Source: CAZGKX01 sp964525945
GTDB lineage: Bacteria; Pseudomonadota; Gammaproteobacteria; Legionellales; Legionellaceae
Direction: 5' to 3'
DNA: 57,228 nucleotides
Assembly (NCBI GenBank): GCA_964525945.1
Contig: CAZGKX010000008.1
Location: forward strand, 1-57,228
A program made the translations under genes and the position numbers. Shown piece by piece: positions 16,562-24,484 of the stretch; within the stretch, counting starts at the first letter, position 1, and every line of letters starts with the position of its first letter. Below the pieces are notes generated by a model that worked only from the letters and a program-made list of their open reading frames with translations, made no database searches and was not told where the DNA came from.

Positions 16562-17578
16562 ATGATTTCATTAACCAATAAATTACTTATATCTGGGCTA
16601 TTCTGTTTTGCTGGTTTAAACAATTCATACAGCTGCACCACAGTATTTTGGAACAACAATGACCAAGCAAAAGTGGTGGCACGAACAGTGGATTTATTTA
16701 CCCCGGATATGCCTAAAATCATTGTGTACCCTAGAGGCATAGAAAGAAATGGTGAAGCCGGAAAGAATTCTTTAACATGGACATCCAAATACGGCAGTGT
16801 GGTCGTCAGTGAATTCAAAAGCAATGCCGTTTCTGATGGAATGAATGAACAAGGATTGGCAGTGCATTTGTTGTACTTGACCGGTTCAAGTTACGAAAAA
16901 CGCAATGAAAATTTACCGGCCTTATCAAACGCACTTTGGGCGCAGTATCTACTGGACAATTACAAAACCGTTGATGAAATTGTTAAAGCCACGGATCAAT
17001 TTCAGATCATTGAAACTGTTGTTTACCATCAAAAATGGCCTTTGCATTTAACCGTGGAAGATCCCAGCGGCGATTCAGCCGTTATTGAATTTATTGATGG
17101 CAAGAAAGTAATTTACCACGGTCATCAATACACGACCATGACCAATGAACCCGCTTATAATATTCAGCTGGCAAATTTAAAACGTTATCAAGCTTTTGGG
17201 GGGAAATTGCCTTTGCCAGGTGATAGCGATCCGTTGAGCCGATTTGTTCGTGTTGCAACTTATTTAAAAACACTGCCACCACCCAAAGACATGCGGGAAA
17301 CCATTGCCAGTATATTTTCAGTCATCCGAACGGCCATGGTTCCATTTGGCGCTGTCGATACATCCGGAAATAAAACCGTCGATGCTTGGCCAACGCGCTG
17401 GGCTTCAGTGGCTGATCTTACGCATAAATTGTATTATTTTAACTCAACGACCACGCCTAATATCATTTGGTTGGATTTAAAAGAATTAAATTTCTCCATA
17501 GGCTCAAAAATATTATCCGTTGATCCCAACGATTTAAATCTAAAAGGAAACGCGAGACAGGAATTAACCGATAATTAA
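16562..17578 (+). CDS. Exported choloylglycine hydrolase / penicillin V acylase family amidase
   Basis: Linear-amide C-N hydrolase of the Ntn superfamily. The ATG at 16562 follows AAAGGAA and starts a signal peptide (MISLTNKLLISGLFCFAG) ending in NNSYS, directly before Cys-Thr-Thr. The new N-terminal Cys is the family's nucleophile. Further family positions are RTVDLF, DGMNEQGLAVHLLYL, EDPSGDSAVIEF and MTNEPAYNIQLANL. The members known cleave bile-salt conjugates, penicillin V or acyl-homoserine lactones; the substrate cannot be told from sequence. It is periplasmic or secreted, 338 residues, and followed after 10 bases by an EEP-fold gene, suggesting a two-gene operon. Confidence 0.85.
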   Translation: MISLTNKLLISGLFCFAGLNNSYSCTTVFWNNNDQAKVVARTVDLFTPDMPKIIVYPRGIERNGEAGKNSLTWTSKYGSVVVSEFKSNAVSDGMNEQGLAVHLLYLTGSSYEKRNENLPALSNALWAQYLLDNYKTVDEIVKATDQFQIIETVVYHQKWPLHLTVEDPSGDSAVIEFIDGKKVIYHGHQYTTMTNEPAYNIQLANLKRYQAFGGKLPLPGDSDPLSRFVRVATYLKTLPPPKDMRETIASIFSVIRTAMVPFGAVDTSGNKTVDAWPTRWASVADLTHKLYYFNSTTTPNIIWLDLKELNFSIGSKILSVDPNDLNLKGNARQELTDN

Positions 17579-17588
17579 GGGACAATCA

Positions 17589-18929
17589 ATGTTTGGCTAC
17601 AAAGAAGTCAAAGCAATGCTTGAAGCAAGCCTCTCGAAAAGTGCTTTTCGTAGAGGCGCCACGGCTCATCGATTGGGGTTAATTCCTGAAGGAATATCTG
17701 ACCATTTGCCGATCATTATTAAGATTCTAGGAGATTCTCCTACTACATTGGTAAGCTGGAATATGCTGGCGGAAGTCCACCTTTATAATAATTTTCGAAA
17801 CATCACCGGAACTAAAAAATTGGCCGCGGTTTTAAGTGCTGATAATATGTATGCCGGCACTGAAGATGAAAATAAACTTTATTATTATTTTTCCGAACTA
17901 TCCCAATTTCTTTATGAGAAACAAGTCCAACAAAGTATTTTTGTGGACAATGATTTATTGCGTCAATTTAATTCAATAAAAAATTGTGGTTCACATTTAA
18001 CCCTCTCAGAGCATTCAAAAATTTCTAGAAAAAAAGAGTTGTGTATTGAACAATCCAGAAACGAGATTGCCAAATTATTGCTAAACGATGATTTTGGATT
18101 GCAACATGAGATGAAATTAGCCATTCAACACAGTGTGGATTTAATATATCACATAAAAAATAAACAAGGAGCTCTTAAATGGAGCAACAGACTCGAACGA
18201 TTAAAAAATGAGCATGAATTATTGGCAACACTCAACAAAACCGATTTTTTGTGTTTACAAGAATGCACCAACCCTGCTGATGTACAAACGTTAATGTCCC
18301 CAAAAGAAGCATTCATCTTTCGCGTTAACGACACCACCAATGATCATTGCGTTATATTCTATGACCCTACCAAATTTCAACCCCTTGGCGACCCTCTTTT
18401 TTTTGCATTAAGTCACGGTAAAAAACCTTGCATTCTAGCCCGATTTGAAAATAGAGAAGATGGAACGCAAATGATCATAGGTTCTATTCATCATCCAGGG
18501 GGTAAAGAAAACCTCATTACTGAAATCATCGAAAAACTTGTTGAGTTCACACAAAATCAACCCATCAAATTTTATCTCGCCGGTGATTATAATCACACAG
18601 AGGATTTTTTCCAGAACGAATACACACCCCTGTACCAAATGTTGTACCCCACATTGGAAACCATGGCGGGGACTGATTTTGGAAATACAAATAAAAGCAT
18701 TGATGCGCTGCTTACAAACGATGAAAGCAGTCGAATACAGATTGAACGTGTCAGTTATTTGCACCCATACATACCCTCAGAAATGCCCGTCAGGATATTC
18801 TTCAAAAAAGATCAAAGTTATGAATGCGTCACAAACACACTCACTGAGGCCGACGTTGAAGCAGAGAATGCGGATCCCAATGAGAAAACTGAGCTCGCAC
18901 ATAAAATTCAAAACTACACCCGTAAATAG
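17589..18929 (+). CDS. EEP-superfamily protein with a relocated N-terminal SDH motif
   Basis: A 446-residue protein with EEP motifs SWNML (residues 56-60), FLCLQEC (about 220), IIGSIHH and LAGDYNH (about 331), and SIDALL as the late Asp. The usual C-terminal SDHxP motif is degenerate here (SEMPV, about 397). An intact ISDHLPIIIKI sits at residues 36-46, before the first motif, so the catalytic His may be supplied from the N terminus as in a circular permutation. About 130 helical, charged residues are inserted between the first two motifs. No signal peptide. Likely a phosphodiesterase or phosphatase, substrate unknown. It follows the secreted amidase gene in a probable operon. Confidence 0.65.
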   Translation: MFGYKEVKAMLEASLSKSAFRRGATAHRLGLIPEGISDHLPIIIKILGDSPTTLVSWNMLAEVHLYNNFRNITGTKKLAAVLSADNMYAGTEDENKLYYYFSELSQFLYEKQVQQSIFVDNDLLRQFNSIKNCGSHLTLSEHSKISRKKELCIEQSRNEIAKLLLNDDFGLQHEMKLAIQHSVDLIYHIKNKQGALKWSNRLERLKNEHELLATLNKTDFLCLQECTNPADVQTLMSPKEAFIFRVNDTTNDHCVIFYDPTKFQPLGDPLFFALSHGKKPCILARFENREDGTQMIIGSIHHPGGKENLITEIIEKLVEFTQNQPIKFYLAGDYNHTEDFFQNEYTPLYQMLYPTLETMAGTDFGNTNKSIDALLTNDESSRIQIERVSYLHPYIPSEMPVRIFFKKDQSYECVTNTLTEADVEAENADPNEKTELAHKIQNYTRK

Positions 18930-18975
18930 GCTGTAATAAAGCAATTTCCAGGCCGAACCATGGTCGCACAGGTGG

Positions 18976-19734
18976 TTATATAGGATTGTCGCTGTCGATG
19001 AAATGATGTTGCAAGTTAAAATGTTCAGCAAGATGCTGTCCTAACGCTTGAACCCCATAGCGCTCAGTCGCATGATGTCCACAAGCAAAATAATGGATCC
19101 CCAGTTCTTTGGCTTGATAGTAAGTGCGCTCAGACGCTTCTCCACTGATATAAGCATCCATGCCCAATTGCGCTGCATGTTCAATGTAATCTTGAGCGCC
19201 TCCAGTACACCAAGCGATATTGCGAACCGCTCGTTCATGGCCCGAAATAAAAACAGGCTCACGCTGCAGCTGTTGCGTTAAATGCGCCAACAATTCAGTC
19301 GCTGCTTGCGGGCATGCGAGCGTACCTGACCAAAGCAAATTTTCTACATTGCCCACAGTGTGTTTTTTAATGTGCATGGCATTAAGACGTTGTGCAAGTT
19401 GCGCGTTGTTGCCTAAGATCGGATGGCAATCCAACGGCAAATGATACGCATAAAGGTTTATGTCGTTACGAATCAAGGTACCGATGCGGCTACGTTTCAT
19501 ACCTGTAATCACAGAAGATTCACCCCGCCAAAAATAGCCATGATGCACGAACAACGCATCAGCCTTGAGGTGAACAGCATGTTCTATAGCCGCTTGAGAC
19601 GCTGTAACTGCAGTGCAAATACGTTCAATGTTTAAGCGCCCTTCAACTTGTAAGCCGTTGGGCGCATAATCATTAAACGTAGCGCATGACAAATGTTGGT
19701 GTAAATAATCTGTCAATTGATCGCGTGTAATCAC
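18976..19734 (-). CDS. NIF3-like dinuclear metal-centre protein (YbgI family)
   Basis: A 252-residue member of the Nif3/YbgI family of toroidal hexamers with a two-metal centre. Visible: PNGLQVEG, LFVHHGYFW with metal His residues, YAYHLPLDCHP, AWCTGGAQDYIE and HYFACGHHATERYG. The molecular role is uncertain; the family has been linked to GTP cyclohydrolase I type 2. It starts with GTG at 19734, overlapping the murA stop by four bases (GTGA), so it is translated as the last gene of the mla-murA run. Confidence 0.88.
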   Translation of the reverse strand: MITRDQLTDYLHQHLSCATFNDYAPNGLQVEGRLNIERICTAVTASQAAIEHAVHLKADALFVHHGYFWRGESSVITGMKRSRIGTLIRNDINLYAYHLPLDCHPILGNNAQLAQRLNAMHIKKHTVGNVENLLWSGTLACPQAATELLAHLTQQLQREPVFISGHERAVRNIAWCTGGAQDYIEHAAQLGMDAYISGEASERTYYQAKELGIHYFACGHHATERYGVQALGQHLAEHFNLQHHFIDSDNPI

Positions 19735-20999
19735 TGGGATGTGCTTCGTTTAATATCAGCGCCGAGCATTGAAAATTTTTCTTCAATGCGTTCATAACCG
19801 CGGTCAACATGGTAAATCCGCTCCACCGTGGTTTCACCTTCAGCAGCAAGACCCGCTAAGATTAAACTGGCGGAAGCTCGCAGATCAGTGGCCATGACTG
19901 GGGCACCTGTTAACTTATCAATCCCCGTGATCATTGCCGTATTGCCATTCAATCGAATCTGGGCGCCCATGCGTTGCAATTCTTGCACATGCATAAACCG
20001 ATTTTCAAAAATGGTTTCAATCACGGATGAGCTACCTTGCGCTACGGCATTTAAAGCCATGAACTGTGCTTGCATGTCCGTAGGAAAAGCTGGGTATGGC
20101 GCGGTAGAAATATTTACGGCTTCGGGACGTAAACCATGCATGTCCAATGTGACCCAATCTTCACCAATTGTAATGGCAGCCCCTGCTTCCTCAAATTTAC
20201 AGAGCATTGACAATAAATTATCAGGTTTAACGCGGCGTACTGTCACTTGTCCTCGAGTCAAAGCACCTGCCGTCAAATAAGTTCCTGCTTCAATTCGGTC
20301 AGGCATGACCGCGTAACTTCCACCACTCAGTGACTCCACGCCTTCGACCTCAATGGTATGGGTGCCCGCGCCCGTGATGTTGGCGCCCATTTGCACTAGA
20401 AAATTAGCCAAATCAACCACTTCAGGCTCACGCGCTGCATTTTTAATAATTGTTTTGCCTTCAGCAAGAACTGCAGCCATTAAGATATTTTCTGTACCCG
20501 TCACCGTGACGGTATCAAAAACCAAGGGTCGGCCTTGCAAACGTCCGCGTTTACAACGCGCTTTGATATAGCCATTTTTAACGGTAATTTCTGCCCCCAT
20601 GGCTTTTAAAGCTTTTAAGTGAAGATCAACAGGACGAGTCCCAATTGCACAACCACCTGGCAATGACACATCGGCTTGACCAAAACGAGCCAACATCGGG
20701 CCTAAAACTAAAATGGAAGCGCGCATGGTTTTTACCAGCTCATAAGGAGCCACCAATTGATTGACATGATTTGCATCAACCTGCACATTCATTTTTTCGT
20801 CAACGACAAGTTTGGCACCAAGTTGACCGAGCAGTTCCATCATTGTCGTCACGTCTTTGAGGTGGGGCACATTGGCGATGGTGACGTTGTCTGTGGCCAA
20901 TAATGTGGCTGCCATGATAGGTAGCGCTGCATTTTTAGCACCCGAAATGATTACTTCGCCTTGCAATGGTTTACCACCATTGATGATCAATTTATCCAC
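19731..20999 (-). CDS. murA: UDP-N-acetylglucosamine 1-carboxyvinyltransferase
   Basis: First committed enzyme of peptidoglycan synthesis; transfers enolpyruvate from PEP to UDP-GlcNAc. The fosfomycin-reactive Cys is present in LPGGCAIGTRPVD, with GAKNAALPIMAA at the N terminus and RASASLILAGLAAEG near the end. A GTG start at 20999, six to seven bases after GGGAG, gives a protein beginning (M)DKLIINGG as in E. coli MurA and overlaps the ibaG stop by eight bases. It is 422 residues long. An upstream ATG at 21020 is less likely. Confidence 0.96.
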   Translation of the reverse strand: MDKLIINGGKPLQGEVIISGAKNAALPIMAATLLATDNVTIANVPHLKDVTTMMELLGQLGAKLVVDEKMNVQVDANHVNQLVAPYELVKTMRASILVLGPMLARFGQADVSLPGGCAIGTRPVDLHLKALKAMGAEITVKNGYIKARCKRGRLQGRPLVFDTVTVTGTENILMAAVLAEGKTIIKNAAREPEVVDLANFLVQMGANITGAGTHTIEVEGVESLSGGSYAVMPDRIEAGTYLTAGALTRGQVTVRRVKPDNLLSMLCKFEEAGAAITIGEDWVTLDMHGLRPEAVNISTAPYPAFPTDMQAQFMALNAVAQGSSSVIETIFENRFMHVQELQRMGAQIRLNGNTAMITGIDKLTGAPVMATDLRASASLILAGLAAEGETTVERIYHVDRGYERIEEKFSMLGADIKRSTSQ

Positions 21000-21237
21000 G
21001 TTGTTTCTCCCATTCGGCATTGGTCCAGGTTTTCATATTTAAAGCGTGTAATCGGCCTGAAGTTATATAGTCTTTTAATATTGCATACACCCACTGCTGC
21101 CTAGCCACTCTTGATTTATCTAAAAAAACATCAGAAACAATCGTAAGATGATAATGATAACCATCCCCCTCAACTTGAACATGGTTGATTCCCTCAACAC
21201 TTCTTAAATAACTCCCTAAGTCCTCATTGCTTATCAT
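20992..21237 (-). CDS. ibaG: BolA-family protein IbaG
   Basis: An 81-residue BolA-like protein of the IbaG/YrbA type. It shows VEGDGYHYHLTIVSD and the RQQWVYAILKDYI helix, then the terminal region with ALNMKTWT. BolA-like proteins bind iron-sulfur clusters with monothiol glutaredoxins and act in acid or envelope stress. Its place between mlaB and murA is the standard gammaproteobacterial order. It overlaps mlaB by 14 bases and murA by eight. Confidence 0.92.
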   Translation of the reverse strand: MISNEDLGSYLRSVEGINHVQVEGDGYHYHLTIVSDVFLDKSRVARQQWVYAILKDYITSGRLHALNMKTWTNAEWEKQRG

Positions 21238-21535
21238 GAACTACCTCATTTACTATGTTTGCGCAGAGTATTGCATCCACGCCACAAAATTCAGCCAACG
21301 CATAAATTGATTTTGGCATATGCTCTATTTCAAAAATCTTATCATGTATTTTACACTGCCGTTTGGATTCAATAAGAAGCGCAAGTCCAGCACTATCACA
21401 TTGCGTCACTTCGCTTAAATCCAAAGAAAAAACATCCGCATCCAGCGCTTGCAGGTATTTCATAATGCGCTTTCTATCCGATTGCACGGTGTTGAATGTA
21501 AGCTCGTTGGATGTTTTGAACAATGGATGGCTCAT
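21224..21535 (-). CDS. mlaB: STAS-domain protein MlaB
   Basis: A 103-residue STAS domain, the cytoplasmic partner that stabilises and activates the MlaF ATPase in the phospholipid transporter MlaFEDB. The core reads VFSLDLSEVTQCDSAGLALLIESKRQC, here split by the motif DSAG that contains the conserved Ser-Ala-Gly. The ATG at 21535 has AAGG ten bases upstream and starts directly after the mlaC stop; a longer N-terminal version is unlikely. The sequence is weakly conserved and position in the operon supports the name. Confidence 0.88.
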   Translation of the reverse strand: MSHPLFKTSNELTFNTVQSDRKRIMKYLQALDADVFSLDLSEVTQCDSAGLALLIESKRQCKIHDKIFEIEHMPKSIYALAEFCGVDAILCANIVNEVVHDKQ

Positions 21536-21536
21536 T

Positions 21537-22142
21537 TTACGCTGCCTTCTTATTTTGACGCATTTGAGCAATCAACTCTTTCATCGATGAGTTGTGCAGT
21601 ACATCACCAAATTGCGATCTAAAACTTTGCAACAAGCTAACCCCTTCCACACTTAGGTCATAAATTTTCCACTGACCGTTTTTAGAAACAAGATTATAAC
21701 TGAGTGGAATATCTTGTCCATTGGGACGTGAAATAATGCTGTTAACGCGCATAAATTTCGCATCAGCAGAAGCGCCTCTTACCGGAAGAAATTTAATGGT
21801 TTCACTGGAGTATTCAGCCAGTGGGGTCGCATAGGTACGAATCACCAATTGCGTAAACGCCTGCATAAATTCCTTTTTTTCCATTGGGGTTGCTTTATTC
21901 CAAGCTTCGCGACCTAAAACTGACCGCGACATGCCTGTAACGTCCACAATAGGCAATAGATGTTGTTCAATAGCCTGGTAAACAATTTGATGGTTCGATT
22001 TGATAGCGCCTTTGTTTTGTTTGAGCGAGGACAAAATTTGTGATGCAGAGTTTTCCAACATCGGCACAGGCGAAGATTGGGCAAATACTGCCTGAACAAA
22101 AACCAGACTTATTGCAATGACAATGACTTTAAATTTGTTCAT
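21537..22142 (-). CDS. mlaC: Phospholipid-binding periplasmic protein MlaC
   Basis: A 201-residue periplasmic shuttle that carries phospholipid between the outer-membrane MlaA complex and inner-membrane MlaFEDB. A clear signal peptide runs over the first 22 residues (VIVIAISLVFVQAVFA). The mature part has SRSVLGREAWNKATPMEKKEF, split by the conserved aromatic-Gly pattern, then VNSIISRPNGQDIPLSYNL and WKIYDLSVEGVSLL, typical of the Ttg2D/MlaC fold. It is a standard member of the operon. Confidence 0.93.
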   Translation of the reverse strand: MNKFKVIVIAISLVFVQAVFAQSSPVPMLENSASQILSSLKQNKGAIKSNHQIVYQAIEQHLLPIVDVTGMSRSVLGREAWNKATPMEKKEFMQAFTQLVIRTYATPLAEYSSETIKFLPVRGASADAKFMRVNSIISRPNGQDIPLSYNLVSKNGQWKIYDLSVEGVSLLQSFRSQFGDVLHNSSMKELIAQMRQNKKAA

Positions 22143-22149
22143 GATTCAC

Positions 22150-22629
22150 CTATTTTTTTATGTTAAATAAAAGTTGACCAATTAAATTTTCAAGAATAAT
22201 TGCTTCTTGAGTTTTTGCAATCACATCCCCGGCACGTAAATAAGGGTGTTCGTGGTTATCATCATCAAAGCCCGGGACAATGCTTATATAATTCGAGCCG
22301 AGCAAGCCTTCCGTTAAAATTCGGGCAGAAACATCTTCAAAAGGGATCGGTTTATCGTGGTTTAATTTCATCGTTACTTTCGCATTCAATTGGCCGGGCT
22401 GCAGTTCAATGTTCGTCACTTCCCCTATTTTTACCCCAGCGACGGTGACAGGCGCCCTCACCCGCAATCCTCCAATATCCGTAAAATCAGCGGTCACTGC
22501 ATAACTGTTTTTACCGGAAAACGACGAAATACCGCTGACTTTCATCACCATCACCATCAAGGCCAATAAGCCGAGCAACATAAAAAGCCCTACACTAATA
22601 TCAACATAACGATACTGTTGCTTGTTCAT
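22150..22629 (-). CDS. mlaD: Phospholipid transporter MCE protein MlaD
   Basis: A 159-residue single-pass MCE protein forming the hexameric ring of MlaFEDB. The N terminus MNKQQYRYVDISVGLFMLLG enters the membrane helix; the MCE core has FTDIGGLRVRAPVTVAGVKIG, and EGLLGSNYISIVPG follows. The start at 22629 is set by GGAGG upstream and by a one-base TAATG overlap with the mlaE stop. The length and features are normal. Confidence 0.94.
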   Translation of the reverse strand: MNKQQYRYVDISVGLFMLLGLLALMVMVMKVSGISSFSGKNSYAVTADFTDIGGLRVRAPVTVAGVKIGEVTNIELQPGQLNAKVTMKLNHDKPIPFEDVSARILTEGLLGSNYISIVPGFDDDNHEHPYLRAGDVIAKTQEAIILENLIGQLLFNIKK

Positions 22630-23411
22630 TACCAACCTCCAATCATCATAGCAGTTAACAGAAAATCAAATCCCAAAACAGCCAGCGAAGAATACACCAC
22701 TGTTCGCGTTGTTGCTCGACTGATTCCTTCCGCAGTCGGTACACAGGTAAAGCCTTGAAAAACAGCGATCCAAATGACTAAAAAAGCAAACACAATGCTT
22801 TTAATAATGCCGCTTAATACATCCATGCGAAAATTTACAGCGGCTTCCATGTTTGACCAAAAACTACCGGCATCAACACCCAACCAAAGCACACCAATAA
22901 AATAGCCGCCATAGATTGCAACCGCAGAAAAAATCAAGGCCAGCAAAGGCAAAGCGATGATACCGGCGAGAAAGCGGGGGTAAATAATGCGGCCTAAAGG
23001 ATCGGTTCCCATCATGTCCATGCTGGCCAATTGCTCGGTTGTTTTCATTAAACCAATTTCAGCGGTAAGCGCTGATCCAGCTCGTCCTGCAAACAACAAA
23101 GCACTGATCACAGGCCCTAATTCACGTGCGATACTCAACGCCAGCAATTGCCCCAATTGGCTAGCTGCTCCAAATTTTTCCAACGTATTGTACCCTTGCA
23201 ACCCAACCACCATACCAATGAACAACGCAGAGACAACAATGATCAGACAAGACAAAACCCCAACAAAGTAAAGCTGAACACGCAAAGCAGGCCAAAGACG
23301 TTTTATGTCGGGACGTCGAAACAGCACCCGCATCAGAAAATGACCAGAATGGCCGATGGTTTGAAGGGTATTCAGAGAGGTGTACCCCAACCGGGCTATA
23401 TGTTCAAGCAT
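22629..23411 (-). CDS. mlaE: Phospholipid transporter permease MlaE
   Basis: A 260-residue inner-membrane permease of the MlaE/YrbE family with about five to six hydrophobic segments. Conserved stretches include SIARELGPVISALLFAGRAG, EIGLMKTTEQLASMDMMGTDP and IVFAFLVIWIAVFQGF. It dimerises in the centre of MlaFEDB. Its start overlaps the mlaF stop by eight bases and its stop overlaps the mlaD start, which suggests tight translational coupling. Confidence 0.95.
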   Translation of the reverse strand: MLEHIARLGYTSLNTLQTIGHSGHFLMRVLFRRPDIKRLWPALRVQLYFVGVLSCLIIVVSALFIGMVVGLQGYNTLEKFGAASQLGQLLALSIARELGPVISALLFAGRAGSALTAEIGLMKTTEQLASMDMMGTDPLGRIIYPRFLAGIIALPLLALIFSAVAIYGGYFIGVLWLGVDAGSFWSNMEAAVNFRMDVLSGIIKSIVFAFLVIWIAVFQGFTCVPTAEGISRATTRTVVYSSLAVLGFDFLLTAMMIGGW

Positions 23412-24201
23412 CTAATAGTTCCTCTAGATAGGGTCTTGCTGGATAATGAAAAGGAACCACACCATCTGCTTCACCATGCATAAACTGTCGAATTGCAGGT
23501 TCAGTCGATTGCATGAGCTCAAATGGAGTGCCACGCCCTATTAATTTTCCATCGGCAATTAAATAAACATAATCAGCAATAGAACATGTTTCTTCAACAT
23601 CATGGGAAACGATAATGGTCGTTGTTTGCAGCAATTGATTAAGGCGCTTGATAAGGCGCACTAAAACCCCCATAGAAATAGGATCTTGTCCGGTAAAAGG
23701 CTCATCATACATCATCAACTCTGGATCAAGCGCGATGGTTCTTGCCAAAGCCACACGTCTGGCCATGCCACCGGATAATTCCGCGGGCATCAAATGCGCA
23801 GCTCCACGCAGTCCCACCGCCTCTAATTTCATTAAAACGATATCCCGCAACATGGCCGTGTTTAAACTGGTGTGTTCTCGCAAAGGAAACGCCACGTTGT
23901 CAAACACAGAAAGATGGGTAAATAAAGCGCTGTTTTGAAACAGCAACCCCATTTTTTGTCGTAATTTATAGAGTGTTTTACGAGAGACGTGGTGTATGTT
24001 TTTGCCATTGACAAGGACGTTGCCTTCATCAGGGCTTAACAGGGCTCCAATCAAACGCAACAGCGTTGTTTTTCCACTGCCACTGGGACCCATTATTGCT
24101 GTGATTTTTCCGCGTTTTACTTCAATATTTATATTGCTAAATATTGAGCGTTCATCGTGGGAAAATGTAAGATTGGTGATTTCCACCAAATTATCATTCA
24201 T
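23404..24201 (-). CDS. mlaF: Phospholipid transporter ATPase MlaF
   Basis: A 265-residue ABC ATPase of the retrograde phospholipid transporter. Walker A GPSGSGKTTLLR, the signature LSGGMARRVALAR and Walker B ELMMYDEPFTGQDP are all intact, followed by the switch His in IIVSHDVEE. The ATG at 24201 is chosen over a TTG five codons upstream. It is the first gene of the mlaFEDCB-ibaG-murA-nif3 run and is divergent from kdsD. Confidence 0.95.
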   Translation of the reverse strand: MNDNLVEITNLTFSHDERSIFSNINIEVKRGKITAIMGPSGSGKTTLLRLIGALLSPDEGNVLVNGKNIHHVSRKTLYKLRQKMGLLFQNSALFTHLSVFDNVAFPLREHTSLNTAMLRDIVLMKLEAVGLRGAAHLMPAELSGGMARRVALARTIALDPELMMYDEPFTGQDPISMGVLVRLIKRLNQLLQTTTIIVSHDVEETCSIADYVYLIADGKLIGRGTPFELMQSTEPAIRQFMHGEADGVVPFHYPARPYLEELLDA

Positions 24202-24234
24202 ACATTCACATTCCAATGCTTGCTATTTAATTTG

Positions 24235-24265
24235 ATTATATACCCCTAGTGGTCAGTATTTCCAA
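24235..24265 (-). promoter_or_regulatory. Promoter of the mla-murA run
   Basis: On the minus strand TATAAT (24240-24235) lies 33 bases before the mlaF start, with TTGGAA (24265-24260) as the best -35, 19 bases away. The -10 is perfect; the spacing is long. The rest of the 279-base divergent region to kdsD is A+T-rich, with no other clear signal. Confidence 0.4.
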
Positions 24266-24448
24266 TTGATAAAGCTATCTTTTTTTCATAGCGCAACAAA
24301 TAGATAAAAAATACACATCATTGATTAATATATGAGTTAATTGACCTATAAATGAGGTGAAAATGGGTTGCCTGCACCCTTTTTTTCCCATTCATTTTAA
24401 CGTGAAAACGGGTATTTTAGCTATTACGATTTATATATGGAGAATAAT

Positions 24449-24484
24449 ATGCTAAAGTTTCAACCTATTTCGTCTTCAAATTGA
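24449..24484 (+). CDS. Eleven-codon upstream reading frame overlapping the kdsD start
   Basis: ATG at 24449 is preceded by a good GGAG at six-base spacing. Its frame (MLKFQPISSSN) ends in a TGA at 24482-24484. A TTG in the kdsD frame occupies 24481-24483, so stop and start overlap as TTGA. kdsD itself has no visible ribosome-binding site. The small frame could load ribosomes for kdsD, or could be the real N terminus separated by a frame error. Confidence 0.35.
   Translation: MLKFQPISSSN

Noticed and set aside
18538..18936. A 132-residue second frame within the EEP gene on the same strand.
   Set aside because: The main frame carries the EEP motifs through this region; the alternative has low-complexity His/Thr/Lys-rich sequence.
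19828..20280. A 150-residue plus-strand frame opposite murA.
   Set aside because: Entirely antisense to a well-supported gene; no ribosome site or recognisable domain.
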